Source: Ponticaulis profundi
GTDB taxonomy: Bacteria > Pseudomonadota > Alphaproteobacteria > Caulobacterales > Hyphomonadaceae
Reading direction: 5' to 3'
Length of the DNA stretch: 64,000 bases
Assembly (NCBI RefSeq): GCF_042659465.1
Contig: NZ_JBHSSW010000066.1
Span: 372,001 to 436,000 of the forward strand
Shown: positions 44,003 to 53,552 of the stretch, piece by piece
Layout of the letters: each line of letters starts with the position of its first letter
Position numbering within the stretch: position 1 is the stretch's first letter
Notes under the pieces: model-generated
Seen by the model: only the letters and a program-made list of their open reading frames with translations
What the model was told of the DNA's origin: nothing
Database searches by the model: none
Made by a program: the position numbers and the translations under genes

Positions 44003-45157
44003 ATGTCGCTACCAGTTCTGACACTGATCTATCTGCTGACGCCGATCATTGTGATTTCGGTGGTGATCATTATTCACGAACTCGGCCATTACTGGGCGGG
44101 CAGAGCGTTCAACTCTGCCATTAAATCCTATTCCATCGGATTTGGTCCGCAACTTCTCTCCCTACGGGACAAGCGCGGGACTGACTGGAAAATCAGCGCG
44201 CTTCCACTTGGCGGTTTTGTAAGCTGGTTTGATGACGATGACCCCGAACTTGAAAAACGCAATGCGGCCGGTGTTCAGGTCAGTGGGTTGAACGTCTGGA
44301 AACGCGCAGTGATTGCTGTTGCGGGCCCACTGGCGAATTTCATTCTGGCGATCGCCGTCTTTGCAGGCTTTGGCATGACACTTGGTGATCCGCTTGTTCA
44401 GATCCAGATCACCAATGTCGAAGAAAACAGTGCTGCCCAAGAAGCCGGTTTGCTTCCTGGTGATATCTTCCTTGAAGTGAATGGACGAGAAGCGAACAAG
44501 CAGGATCGCTTTCAGCAAGAGATTAAACTGTCTTCCGGTGATCCCGTTCGGTTCGTTGTCGAGCGTGACGGCGCACCACTCGCAATAACAGCCACACCCA
44601 AACGCGCGGAGATGGATAATGGGGTTGGTATAAAGCAGCAGACCGGAAAACTCGGGATAGAATATCGACCGACGCTGGTTGACCGAAATCGCTTGAATCC
44701 AGTTGCAGCGATCGGGTACGGCGCACGAGAGACCTACAATGCGGTTGCGACGTCGATACGGATGCTCGGAAGAATCGTAACGGGTAAAGAATCAATTCAA
44801 AGCTTGTCCGGGCCGGTTGGCATTGCCAACACAGTTGGAACAACTGCAAAGGCTTCACTGGAAATCGAGCAGATTTCCTTTATGCAGAGGCTATACGTTG
44901 CCGGGATGAGTATGCTTCAGCTCATCGCTTATATTTCTGTGGCCGTTGGGTTCTTCAACTTGCTGCCATTGCCGATTCTGGATGGAGGACGATTGGTCTT
45001 CCACGCTTACGAAGCATTAACTGGGCGATTGCCGTCCGAACGGATAGAAGCAGTCAGCATGACTTTAACGCTTGCGTTTCTTGCAATGATGGCGCTTTTC
45101 ATCACCATCGGCGACTTTCAAGAGACGGGGCTTCTTGAGGTTTTTCGCGGGTTGTAG
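44003..45157 (+). CDS. rseP: Site-2 intramembrane zinc protease RseP/MmpA
   Basis: Cleaves membrane-anchored proteins within the membrane. The 384 residues have helix 1 with the zinc motif HELGH (His25-His29), a single PDZ domain (about residues 130-200, NSAAQEAGLLPGDIFLEVNG) and the C-terminal LLPLPILDGGRLVF motif with the third zinc ligand. E. coli RseP has two PDZ domains; one is usual in Alphaproteobacteria, for example MmpA of Caulobacter. It sits before bamA, in line with a role in envelope control. Confidence 0.95.
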   Translation: MSLPVLTLIYLLTPIIVISVVIIIHELGHYWAGRAFNSAIKSYSIGFGPQLLSLRDKRGTDWKISALPLGGFVSWFDDDDPELEKRNAAGVQVSGLNVWKRAVIAVAGPLANFILAIAVFAGFGMTLGDPLVQIQITNVEENSAAQEAGLLPGDIFLEVNGREANKQDRFQQEIKLSSGDPVRFVVERDGAPLAITATPKRAEMDNGVGIKQQTGKLGIEYRPTLVDRNRLNPVAAIGYGARETYNAVATSIRMLGRIVTGKESIQSLSGPVGIANTVGTTAKASLEIEQISFMQRLYVAGMSMLQLIAYISVAVGFFNLLPLPILDGGRLVFHAYEALTGRLPSERIEAVSMTLTLAFLAMMALFITIGDFQETGLLEVFRGL

Positions 45158-45203
45158 TCTGTAACCTGTGAAGAATTGAGATTTGTAGTGAACGGGTGAA
45201 CTA

Positions 45204-47747
45204 ATGCGATCAGTTCTGGCCAGCGCGGTGGCTCTATCGTCGGTATTAATGGGGACGACATGTCTGAGTGGGCCATTTGCGCTTAATGCCATTGCACAAC
45301 AATCGGAAACGGATCCGATTCGTCGCGTTATCGTTCAGGGTAATGAGCGTATCGAAGCGCGGACGATCGAATCCTACCTTCTGCTCGAGCCGGGAATGCC
45401 GTTCGACCCGGAGCGTGTCGACCTCTCTCTGAAGACACTGTTTGCGACGGGTCTTTTTGCCGACGTTGTGATCGCCCGAAACGAAGATAATCTTGTTGTT
45501 CAGGTCGTTGAAAACCCGATCATCAACCAGGTCCTGTTCGAAGGAAACCGAGCGGTTGATGATGACAAGCTGCGAGAAGAGATTCAGGCTTCACCGCGAG
45601 GCGTATTCACGGCCGCGCGCGTTCAGGCAGACGTGCAGCGGATTCTTGAAGTTTATCGCCGGGCCGGGCGTTTTTCAGTCAATGTGACACCACAATACAA
45701 GCCACTGGATCAAAACCGCGTTGATCTGATTTTCGAGATCGCCGAAGGTCCGGTCACAGGTGTTCGCTCGATCAACTTCATTGGCAATGAAGCGTTTTCA
45801 GACAAGCGCCTTCGCAGCGAAGTTGTCACGAAACAGTCCCGTTTCTGGCGCTTCTTCAGTTCCAACGACAACTATGACCCGGACCGGCTCGAATATGACC
45901 GTGAACTGCTTCGCCAGTTCTATGCCAACCGTGGTTATGCGGACTTCCGTGTGGTTTCCGCTGTTGCTGAACTGACCCCAGATCAGAAAGACTTCTACAT
46001 CACCTTCACGATTGATGAGGGTGAGGTCTATGACTTCGGTGAGATCAAGGTCGAAACAGCGCTGGACAAACTCAATGCCGAAGCCCTGGAAGCGATCATT
46101 CCTATTCGGGAAGGCGAGCAGTTTCAGGGTGATCTGATTGAGAACACTGTCGACTCACTGACATTTGCGGCCGGTATTGCTGGCTATGCATTCGTTGATG
46201 TGCGTCCACGTGTGGACCGCGACCCGGAAACCCGGAAAGTAAATGTGACCTTCGCGATCGATGAAGGCCCGCGTGTTTACATCGAGCGCATCAATATTGT
46301 GGGCAATACGCGCACGCTTGACCGCGTGATCCGACGTGAGCTTCGCATTTCAGAAGGTGACGCATTCAACCGCGTGCTTATCGACCAGTCTCGCAATCGC
46401 ATTCGCGCGCTCGGCTTCTTTAAAGATGTTGAAATCACGGAAACACCTGGCTCTCTGCCAGATCGGACTGAAGTTGACGTAAAAGTGGAAGAACAGCCGA
46501 CGGGTGAAGTCTCGTTCGCTGCTGGATTTTCCTCCGTAGACTCCTTCCTGCTCGACCTGAACCTGACAGAGCGCAACTATCGCGGTCGCGGTCAGTTTGT
46601 TCGTGGTCGCATCCAGACCAGTTCCCGTCAGCAAACGGTCGACCTACGCTTCTCTGAACCGCGTTTCCTAGACCGCAATCTTGTTGCTGGTGTTGATGTC
46701 TTCTCAACGCGCACCGACTTCCTGGACATTGCCGATTATGAAACCGAAACCATTGGTGCAGGCCTTCGACTGGGATTTCCGCTGACCGAGAACAGTAGCC
46801 TCAGCCTGCGCTACACGCTTCGTCAGGATGACGTTCAGGTTCGTGACCGCGATGTCGTGATTGATGCAAACGGCAATATCGTTCGCGATCCAAACTTCCC
46901 TTATTACGTCATCTCCATCGACCCGATTGAAGAGAACGTTCCGACGGGTGGTGCAATCGTTGACCAGTGCGACATTGCAAACTTCGACCGGAGTTCGCTG
47001 TGCCGTCAGGAGCGCCGTGATATTTCATCTATCGTCGGTTACAGCCTGTCCTGGGACAAGCGTAATGATCCGATCCGTCCAACACGCGGCTTTGAGCTTG
47101 GTTTCAGCCAGGAAGCGTCTGGTCTCGGCGGTGATGTTTTCTACCTGCGTACAGAAGCCGTGGGTACGGTGTATCGCGGCATCTGGCGTGACTTCATCGC
47201 ATCGCTGAAACTTGCTGGTGGTTATGTCAGTGCGTTCAACGACGATGATCTGCGCATTAATAACCGCTTCTTCAAAGGCGGTAACAGTTTCCGTGGTTTT
47301 GATGTTGCCGGTATTGGACCACGTGACATCTTCAAGGAATATGACCTTGAGGGGAATGTCATCGATACGCGCCGGGCGAACCGCAACAGCGCCCTGGGTG
47401 GTAAAATGTACGCCATCGGTACCGCTGAGCTGACCGTTCCGAATTTCCTGCCGGAAGAGTACGGTATCAAGACATCACTATTTACAGAGTTTGGTACAGT
47501 TGGCCTCTTGGATGACGAGGACAAAACCCCAACTCAGATCTATGAGATCACTGACGACGATGGGAACGTAACCGGTTACACCATGCTCGAAACCGCTGAT
47601 GAAACGTCGCTACGTGCGGCGGCTGGTATCAGCATTTTCTGGGATTCGCCGTTCGGTCCGATCCGCTTCGACTTTTCTCAGATCCTCGCCAAAGAAGAAT
47701 ACGACCGGACAGAAACATTCCGGTTCAGTACGTCCACCCAATTCTAA
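45204..47747 (+). CDS. bamA: Outer membrane protein assembly factor BamA
   Basis: Central subunit of the machinery that inserts beta-barrel proteins in the outer membrane. The 847 residues begin with a signal peptide (about 1-31), then five POTRA domains (about 38-440, each with the VQGNERI/FEGNRAV/FIGNEAF/IVGNTRT type of beginning), and a 16-strand barrel with the terminal aromatic residue (STSTQF). A VRGRIQTSSRQQ stretch and the RGFDVAGIGPRD loop, with the conserved VRGF/IRG-like motif, are present. ATG at 45204; 46 bp separate it from rseP. Confidence 0.97.
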   Translation: MRSVLASAVALSSVLMGTTCLSGPFALNAIAQQSETDPIRRVIVQGNERIEARTIESYLLLEPGMPFDPERVDLSLKTLFATGLFADVVIARNEDNLVVQVVENPIINQVLFEGNRAVDDDKLREEIQASPRGVFTAARVQADVQRILEVYRRAGRFSVNVTPQYKPLDQNRVDLIFEIAEGPVTGVRSINFIGNEAFSDKRLRSEVVTKQSRFWRFFSSNDNYDPDRLEYDRELLRQFYANRGYADFRVVSAVAELTPDQKDFYITFTIDEGEVYDFGEIKVETALDKLNAEALEAIIPIREGEQFQGDLIENTVDSLTFAAGIAGYAFVDVRPRVDRDPETRKVNVTFAIDEGPRVYIERINIVGNTRTLDRVIRRELRISEGDAFNRVLIDQSRNRIRALGFFKDVEITETPGSLPDRTEVDVKVEEQPTGEVSFAAGFSSVDSFLLDLNLTERNYRGRGQFVRGRIQTSSRQQTVDLRFSEPRFLDRNLVAGVDVFSTRTDFLDIADYETETIGAGLRLGFPLTENSSLSLRYTLRQDDVQVRDRDVVIDANGNIVRDPNFPYYVISIDPIEENVPTGGAIVDQCDIANFDRSSLCRQERRDISSIVGYSLSWDKRNDPIRPTRGFELGFSQEASGLGGDVFYLRTEAVGTVYRGIWRDFIASLKLAGGYVSAFNDDDLRINNRFFKGGNSFRGFDVAGIGPRDIFKEYDLEGNVIDTRRANRNSALGGKMYAIGTAELTVPNFLPEEYGIKTSLFTEFGTVGLLDDEDKTPTQIYEITDDDGNVTGYTMLETADETSLRAAAGISIFWDSPFGPIRFDFSQILAKEEYDRTETFRFSTSTQF

Positions 47748-47769
47748 ATTGACAAAAGGGTTGCCTAAC

Positions 47770-48360
47770 ATGTCAAAACTGAAACTCATTGCAGCGTCTG
47801 TCTCGATGGCTGCCAGCGTGTTTATCGCCGCTCCGCTTTCCTTCGCTCAGGATATCCTTGTGGTTGATACAGCGACCGTTCTTCAGGATTCCAAGGCCGG
47901 TCAGGACATCGAAACAAAAGTTCGCCAGATTGGCGATGCGATGCAGTCTGAACTGCAACCAGAACAAAACGCGTTGAAGACTGAGAAAGCGTCTCTGGAC
48001 GCGAAAATCGAAGGCAAGACGCAGGACGATATCCGCGCAGATCAGGTACTCGTCGCACAAGGCCAAGCTTATACGCGCAAGCTTCAGGCTTACGCACAGA
48101 AAACTGACAAGCGCTCTAAAGAACTCGTCGCAACAGAGCGTACTGCACTCAGCGCCTTTGGCGAAAAAATGTCCGAAGCGGCTGAAGCCATCCGCGTTCA
48201 AAAGGGCGCGAAAATCGTCATGACGTCTGCCGATGTTTATCTGTTCGATGACTCTGTGGACATCACACAGGAAGTCATTGCCAAAATGGACCAGGATTCG
48301 CCAACGATTGCGGTAACGCGCGTGACGCTTCCAGACCAACCGGCGCAACAACAACGCTAA
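47770..48360 (+). CDS. skp: Periplasmic chaperone OmpH/Skp family
   Basis: Holds unfolded outer-membrane proteins on the way to BamA. The 196 residues start with a signal peptide ending near APLSFAQ (residue 28), then DILVVDTATVLQDSKAG, the OmpH signature, and a long alpha-helical, coiled-coil segment (about 60-150) that would form the tentacles. The start is ATG 47770; the longer frame from 47599 overlaps bamA and is not used. The last 20 residues are Pro/Gln rich. Confidence 0.9.
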   Translation: MSKLKLIAASVSMAASVFIAAPLSFAQDILVVDTATVLQDSKAGQDIETKVRQIGDAMQSELQPEQNALKTEKASLDAKIEGKTQDDIRADQVLVAQGQAYTRKLQAYAQKTDKRSKELVATERTALSAFGEKMSEAAEAIRVQKGAKIVMTSADVYLFDDSVDITQEVIAKMDQDSPTIAVTRVTLPDQPAQQQR

Positions 48361-48375
48361 TCGATCGCAGCATCT

Positions 48376-49383
48376 ATGCACGACCTGCGTTTCTATCAGC
48401 GTATCTCAGATGTAACCCTGCAAGATCTCGCCACCTTAGTCGGTGGCGAGGTTTTTGGTGATAGCAGTGCCGCTGTTGTTACGGTGGCTGCTGCCGAACA
48501 TGCCGAGCGCGGCTCCATCTGCTTTGCGGAAGGCAAGGCGGACCATGCGAGGAACGTCAATTCGGCAGCCACAGCGTGTTTTGTGACTGAGAAGCTGCGC
48601 GAATACCTTCCGGACGGCATGAATGCGATTGTCTGTGAAAATCCTCGCTATGCGTTCTCAAGAGCCGCGTTGTCTTTCCTGCAACGCCGCGAGATCAGCG
48701 ACACCTATGACGATCTTGGCCCAGCCCAGCTGCATCCAAGTGTCAAAGTAGGCACACATGTCGTGATCAGCGATGGTGTTGAGATCGGACAGGGTAGCGT
48801 TCTGGGCCCAAACACCGTGATCGGTCCAGGTGTTCGAATTGGAACGAACTGTACAATCGGCGCAAATACCGTGATCGAGTCTGCTCTGATCGGCAATAAC
48901 GTGACGATCAAGGCAAATAGTACAATTGGCGGCACTGGGTTCGGTGTGGTGCAGGGGCCAACGGGCCTCATGCAGGCGCCGCATTTCGGCCGGGTCGTCA
49001 TTCAGGATTTCGTGTCGATCGGCTCTTGCGTCTGTGTAGACCGAGGAGCGTTTGATGACACCGTGGTCGGTGAAGGCACACGTATCGACAACTTCGCCCA
49101 GATTGCTCACAATGTCGTTCTCGGACGTAATTGTGTACTGGCTGCATTTGCAGGCCTATCTGGCTCTGTGACAGTTGAAGATGGGGTGATGATGGGCGGA
49201 CGCGTTGGCATCGCTGACCACACGCACATAGGCGCCGGTGCGCGTCTCGCCGCGGACTCTGCCATTATGCGAGATATTCCGGCAGGCGAGACATGGGGTG
49301 GTTCACCAGCCAAGCCGTTAACACAATGGATGCGGGAAGTGGCCTGGCTGTCCCGGAACGCTCTTAAGAAGAAACCGAAATAA
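48376..49383 (+). CDS. lpxD: UDP-3-O-(3-hydroxyacyl)glucosamine N-acyltransferase
   Basis: Third enzyme of lipid A synthesis; adds the second acyl chain from acyl-ACP. The 335 residues have an N-terminal uridine-binding domain (about 1-105) and then a left-handed beta helix of hexapeptide repeats (IGQGSVLGPNTVIGPGVRIG and more), with the catalytic His in NFAQIAHNVVLG. lpxA follows 17 bp later; the fabZ gene usually found between them is absent. Confidence 0.96.
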   Translation: MHDLRFYQRISDVTLQDLATLVGGEVFGDSSAAVVTVAAAEHAERGSICFAEGKADHARNVNSAATACFVTEKLREYLPDGMNAIVCENPRYAFSRAALSFLQRREISDTYDDLGPAQLHPSVKVGTHVVISDGVEIGQGSVLGPNTVIGPGVRIGTNCTIGANTVIESALIGNNVTIKANSTIGGTGFGVVQGPTGLMQAPHFGRVVIQDFVSIGSCVCVDRGAFDDTVVGEGTRIDNFAQIAHNVVLGRNCVLAAFAGLSGSVTVEDGVMMGGRVGIADHTHIGAGARLAADSAIMRDIPAGETWGGSPAKPLTQWMREVAWLSRNALKKKPK

Positions 49384-49400
49384 CGAAGCGATATACGCAA

Positions 49401-50192
49401 ATGGCCCAAATTCATCCCACTGCATTGATCGAAGACGGCGCCCAGATAGCGGAAACTGCCGAAATCGGACCGTTCTGCATGGTAGGCCCGCAGGTCACAA
49501 TCGGCGCAAACACGAAACTGCGCGCGAATGTTATCGTCACCGGGGACACCACAATTGGAGCCGACTGCGAGTTTTTTCCGTTCTCCGTTATTGGGGAACG
49601 TGGACAAATACTTGGCAACAAGGATGTTCCCCACCGTGTTGAGATTGGAGATCGCAACGTGTTTCGAGAGCACGTCACGGTCCACGGCGCGTCACCAGAC
49701 AAATCGCATCCTACCCGGATCGGCAATGACTGCTATTTCATGGCGACCTCGCATATCGGTCACGACTGCCTCATTAGCGACAAATGTGTTCTGGCGAACA
49801 ACACAGCCATAGGCGGCGAGACCCATCTTGGTTTTCAGGTCTGGACAGGCGGTGGTGCGCTCATTCACCAGAAGAGTTGGATCGGAGATCACGCATTCGT
49901 TGCGGGCGGCGCAGTTCTGGTCGGCGATGTACCTCCATTTGCGATGGCCTCCGGACAGCCGGCAGGCATTGCTTCGGTCAATATGACGGGGCTGCAGCGA
50001 CGCGGCTTCAACAAGCAGGATGTGCGTCACATCCACCGCAGCGTAATGCATCTTTTCGCTGGGAAGGGTACATTCGCAGAAAGGCTCGCTGCCTTGCGGG
50101 AGAAACCATCGGATCCGCATATTGATGCTGTTTTAGCCTTTATCGATTCTGAACGGGGAGGCCGTCCACTCTGCGGCGCGCGTAAAGGGTAA
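49401..50192 (+). CDS. lpxA: UDP-N-acetylglucosamine acyltransferase
   Basis: First enzyme of lipid A synthesis; transfers a 3-hydroxyacyl chain from ACP to UDP-GlcNAc. The 263 residues start AQIHPTALIEDGAQIAETAEIGPFC, followed by left-handed beta-helix repeats, FREHVTVHGAS, and SHIGHDCLI with the catalytic histidine, then a helical C-terminal domain. Length is the usual one. Its TAA overlaps the lpxI ATG by one base. Confidence 0.96.
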   Translation: MAQIHPTALIEDGAQIAETAEIGPFCMVGPQVTIGANTKLRANVIVTGDTTIGADCEFFPFSVIGERGQILGNKDVPHRVEIGDRNVFREHVTVHGASPDKSHPTRIGNDCYFMATSHIGHDCLISDKCVLANNTAIGGETHLGFQVWTGGGALIHQKSWIGDHAFVAGGAVLVGDVPPFAMASGQPAGIASVNMTGLQRRGFNKQDVRHIHRSVMHLFAGKGTFAERLAALREKPSDPHIDAVLAFIDSERGGRPLCGARKG

Positions 50193-51034
50193 TGAAGCTG
50201 GGCTTGCTCGCCGGAAGTGGCGAAATACCGAAAACCATTGCCGAACATACCGTCGCATCCGGAGACAGCATCTTTATCGTTGCCATTCGAGGCTTCGAAG
50301 AAGACTGGATGAACGCATATCCGCATCAGGTTTGCGGAATCGCTGAATTTGGCGCGCAAATAAAGGCATTCCGATCGGCGCAATGTGATACAATTTCGTT
50401 CATTGGTAATGTGAAGCGTCCGGATTTTTCAAATCTGAAACCGGACCTGAAAGGCATGTCGATCCTTCCGAAGGTTATACGGGCGGCAAGCAAGGGTGAT
50501 GATGCACTTTTGCGAACAGTGATCGAATGCTTCGAGAAGGAAGGCTTTGCGGTCATAGGTGCTCAGGAACTGCTGAAGAACCTAAACAGCCCTGCTGGCC
50601 TGCTGACACAGCGCCCACCAAACGAGACGGATCTGCAGGACATCCAGCGTGCGTTCGACGTCGCCGGAGAGATCGGGCGTCTCGACATCGGACAGGGCGC
50701 TGTCGTTGCACGCGGGCTGGTGCTAGCTGTGGAGGCACAGGAAGGCACCGACGAAATGCTGAAACGCGTGGCGCGCCTTCCGGATGCCATCAGAGGCACA
50801 GAGGATTTTCGATGCGGCGTGCTATTAAAACGCCCCAAGCCAATTCAGGAAGCCAGGATCGACCTTCCGACTGCAGGGTGTGAAACCGTTCGACGTGCAG
50901 CCGAAGCAGGCCTCTCAACCCTTGCACTGGTCGAAGACGGTGCCTTGCTTGTCAATCAGACAGAAATGATCGATCTAGCCAACGCTTATGACATGACGAT
51001 CGTTGTTCTCCGTCCGGATGGCGGTATGCCATGA
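50192..51034 (+). CDS. lpxI: UDP-2,3-diacylglucosamine diphosphatase LpxI
   Basis: Hydrolyses UDP-2,3-diacylglucosamine to lipid X and UMP. The 280 residues are of the LpxI (DUF1009) family described in Caulobacter: LGLLAGSGEIPKTIAEH at the start, FIGNVKRPDFSNLKPD, and a C-terminal domain with GTDEMLKRVA and FRCGVLLKRPKP. It is unrelated to LpxH, which does the same reaction by attack at a different phosphorus. Overlaps on both sides (TAATG with lpxA, ATGA with lpxB) indicate coupled translation. Confidence 0.95.
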   Translation: MKLGLLAGSGEIPKTIAEHTVASGDSIFIVAIRGFEEDWMNAYPHQVCGIAEFGAQIKAFRSAQCDTISFIGNVKRPDFSNLKPDLKGMSILPKVIRAASKGDDALLRTVIECFEKEGFAVIGAQELLKNLNSPAGLLTQRPPNETDLQDIQRAFDVAGEIGRLDIGQGAVVARGLVLAVEAQEGTDEMLKRVARLPDAIRGTEDFRCGVLLKRPKPIQEARIDLPTAGCETVRRAAEAGLSTLALVEDGALLVNQTEMIDLANAYDMTIVVLRPDGGMP

Positions 51035-52176
51035 GTGTGGATCTGATCTTTGTATCGGCCGAAGCGTCCGGCGATGAAATGTCAGTGGATGTCATTCGTG
51101 AAATCAGAAAACATGCACCTGACTGTCTTATCGCCGCTGTCGGCGGAGACGGTCTACACGACGTCGGACTTACGTCCCCAATCGATGTGTCTCCACTTGG
51201 CGTGGTTGGTCTGATTGAAGGCCTTAAGATCTACAAAGAGGTTATCCGCATTGCGGATGAGACTGTTGCATTCATTATCGATGAGAACCCAAGGGCGGTG
51301 GTCCTCGTCGATTCATGGGGTTTCTCAATCCGAGTTGCGCAACGCCTGAAAAAGCAGGCGCCTCATATCAAAGTCATCAAGCTGATCGGTCCGCAGGTTT
51401 GGGCAACGCGCCCCGGGCGAGCCAAGACACTCTCGGATTGCGTCGATCACCTTCTGTGCATCCACGCATTTGAAGTCCCTTTCTACGAACCTTACAATCT
51501 GCCATGCACAGTCATTGGCAATCCAGCCCTGCACAGACTGCCAAAGGGAAATCCTCAACGTTTCCGGCAGGAAGAGGGCTTGGAGCCAGACGAGAAGGTT
51601 CTTCTTGTGCTGCCAGGAAGTCGGTCGTCAGAAATCAAAAAAGTCGCTCCGGAGCTCGCACGAGCAGCTTGCCTGACGTCTGAAGAATGTCAGGTTAAAA
51701 CCTACGTCCTTGTTGCTCACTCTGCTGAAGCCGCGCTAAAATCCCAGGAACTCATCTGGCCCAATAACACCATATTTTTCAGCGACCTTGAAAGGAAAGC
51801 TGATCTCATGGCTGCCTCCACCTTTGCGCTTGCATGCTCAGGTACAGTGACCACAGAAGTTGCGGCACAGGGTACGCCGATGCTGGTCGGTTATAAGATG
51901 GGGTGGCTGACCTGGACGATTGCCAAGGCGTTCCTTCTGAAAATTCAATACGCCTCGCTCATCAATATTGCGCTGGATCGAGAGGCCATCCCCGAGTTTC
52001 TGCAAGGAGATCTGGTTGCGCATGATATGGCGACTTGTGCCCGCGCGTATCTTGAGAGTGAAGAACAAAGAGGTGTTCAAAAGCGTGATCTCAAAAAGGC
52101 CCTCGACAAAATGGGCTGGGATGACGCTCCGGCCGATGAAATAGCGGCCAAAAGCATTCTCGACCAAATCAGCTGA
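51031..52176 (+). CDS. lpxB: Lipid-A-disaccharide synthase
   Basis: Joins lipid X and UDP-diacylglucosamine. The 381-residue glycosyltransferase (GT-B fold, family 19) shows FVSAEASGDEMSVDVI, a Glu/Asp-containing loop, PQVWATRPGRAKTLSDCVDHLLCIHAFE, VLLVLPGSRSSEIKK and CSGTVTTEVAAQGTPMLVGYKM. Last gene of the plus-strand run that starts at rpsB; a strong hairpin terminator follows 11 bases after its stop. Confidence 0.96.
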   Translation: MSVDLIFVSAEASGDEMSVDVIREIRKHAPDCLIAAVGGDGLHDVGLTSPIDVSPLGVVGLIEGLKIYKEVIRIADETVAFIIDENPRAVVLVDSWGFSIRVAQRLKKQAPHIKVIKLIGPQVWATRPGRAKTLSDCVDHLLCIHAFEVPFYEPYNLPCTVIGNPALHRLPKGNPQRFRQEEGLEPDEKVLLVLPGSRSSEIKKVAPELARAACLTSEECQVKTYVLVAHSAEAALKSQELIWPNNTIFFSDLERKADLMAASTFALACSGTVTTEVAAQGTPMLVGYKMGWLTWTIAKAFLLKIQYASLINIALDREAIPEFLQGDLVAHDMATCARAYLESEEQRGVQKRDLKKALDKMGWDDAPADEIAAKSILDQIS

Positions 52177-52180
52177 GCAC

Positions 52181-52210
52181 AAAAAAGGGCGCCAATCTGG
52201 CGCCCTTTTT
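52181..52210. terminator. Bidirectional intrinsic terminator between lpxB and gltA
   Basis: A perfect 7-bp GC stem, GGGCGCC-AATCT-GGCGCCC (52187-52205), is flanked by an A-tract (52181-52186) and a T-tract (52206-52210), so it can stop transcription in both directions. It lies between the convergent lpxB (stop 52176) and gltA (stop 52231). Confidence 0.9.
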
Positions 52211-52230
52211 CCGTTTAGAGATGCGTAGAA

Positions 52231-53535
52231 TTAACGCTTATCGAGTGGCACATAATCGCGTTGTGCAGCGCCGGTGTAGATCTGACGAGGACGACCGATA
52301 CGCTGTGTTGGGTCTGTTGTCATTTCTTCCCACTGAGCAATCCAGCCAACGGTACGCGCCAGAGCGAACAGAACTGTGTACATCTCTGTCGGGAAACCGA
52401 GTGCGTTCAGAGTGATGCCAGAGTAGAAGTCGATGTTTGGATACAGCTTCTTCTCTACGAAATATTCGTCTTCCAGTGCAATTCGCTCGAGTTCCATAGC
52501 CACCTGCAGCAGTGGCTCATCACGTTTGTCGAGCTCATCAAGCACTTCGTGGCATGTCTTCTGCATGACCTTCGCACGCGGGTCATAGTTCTTGTAAACA
52601 CGGTGACCAAAACCCATCAGACGGAATGGATCGCTCTTGTCTTTCGCGCGCTTCACGTATTCCGGGATCTTATCGACGCTGCCGATCTCACGGAGCATAT
52701 TCAAAGCCGCTTCGTTTGCACCGCCATGGCTCGGGCCCCACAGGCAAGCAATGCCTGCTGCGATACATGCAAATGGGTTCGCGCCCGATGAACCAGCCAG
52801 ACGAACTGTCGATGTCGATGCATTCTGTTCGTGGTCAGCGTGCAAAATGAAAATCTTGTCCATTGCGCGCGCGAGAACCGGATTGACCTCATAGTCTTCC
52901 GCAGGAACCGCAAAACACATGCGCAAGAAGTTCTCAGAATAGCTCAGATCATTTCGCGGGCTGACGAATGGCTGACCAACTGAGTATTTATGTGCGCGTG
53001 CAGCGATAGTTGGCATTTTTGCGATCAGGCGATGCGTCGCGATCATACGCTGCATCGGATCATCAATGTCCGTCGAGTCATGGTAGAAAGCAGACAGGGC
53101 GCCGACTGTACCAACCATCACCGCCATTGGGTGCGCATCACGACGGTAGCCTTCGAAGAAGCGATCAAACTGCGTATGCAGCATGGTGTGGTGCGTGATG
53201 GTCGTCGTGTAGTCTTTCAGCTCTGTTTCTGTCGGCAGTTCGCCATGCAGCAGGAGATAGCAGACTTCCAGAAAGCTGGAATTGTCTGCGAGCTGGTCAA
53301 TCGGGTAACCACGATAGAGGAGGGTACCTTCATCACCGTCGATGTAGGTAATCTGAGACTCACAGCTTGCTGTCGACGTGAACCCTGGATCCAGCGTGAA
53401 CATACCTGTCTGAGCATGCAGGCTTTTCACATCGATCACGTCGGGACCAACCGTACCACCGAGCACTGGCAGGTCGATTTGCTTGCCGCCTACGGAAATA
53501 GTCGCAGAACCGGTTTGTTTCGTCTTGTTTTCCAT
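52231..53535 (-). CDS. gltA: Citrate synthase
   Basis: Condenses acetyl-CoA and oxaloacetate, first step of the TCA cycle. The 434 residues are of the NADH-sensitive hexameric length. Visible motifs: LHADHEQNAST, GPSHGGANEAAL with a catalytic His, GFGHRVYKNYDPRAK with the second His, and YPNIDFYSG with the catalytic Asp. AAGGG lies upstream of the ATG. It follows gltX by 17 bp on the minus strand, so the two probably share a message. Confidence 0.98.
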   Translation of the reverse strand: MENKTKQTGSATISVGGKQIDLPVLGGTVGPDVIDVKSLHAQTGMFTLDPGFTSTASCESQITYIDGDEGTLLYRGYPIDQLADNSSFLEVCYLLLHGELPTETELKDYTTTITHHTMLHTQFDRFFEGYRRDAHPMAVMVGTVGALSAFYHDSTDIDDPMQRMIATHRLIAKMPTIAARAHKYSVGQPFVSPRNDLSYSENFLRMCFAVPAEDYEVNPVLARAMDKIFILHADHEQNASTSTVRLAGSSGANPFACIAAGIACLWGPSHGGANEAALNMLREIGSVDKIPEYVKRAKDKSDPFRLMGFGHRVYKNYDPRAKVMQKTCHEVLDELDKRDEPLLQVAMELERIALEDEYFVEKKLYPNIDFYSGITLNALGFPTEMYTVLFALARTVGWIAQWEEMTTDPTQRIGRPRQIYTGAAQRDYVPLDKR

Positions 53536-53552
53536 ATTGTGTGCCCTTTTCG

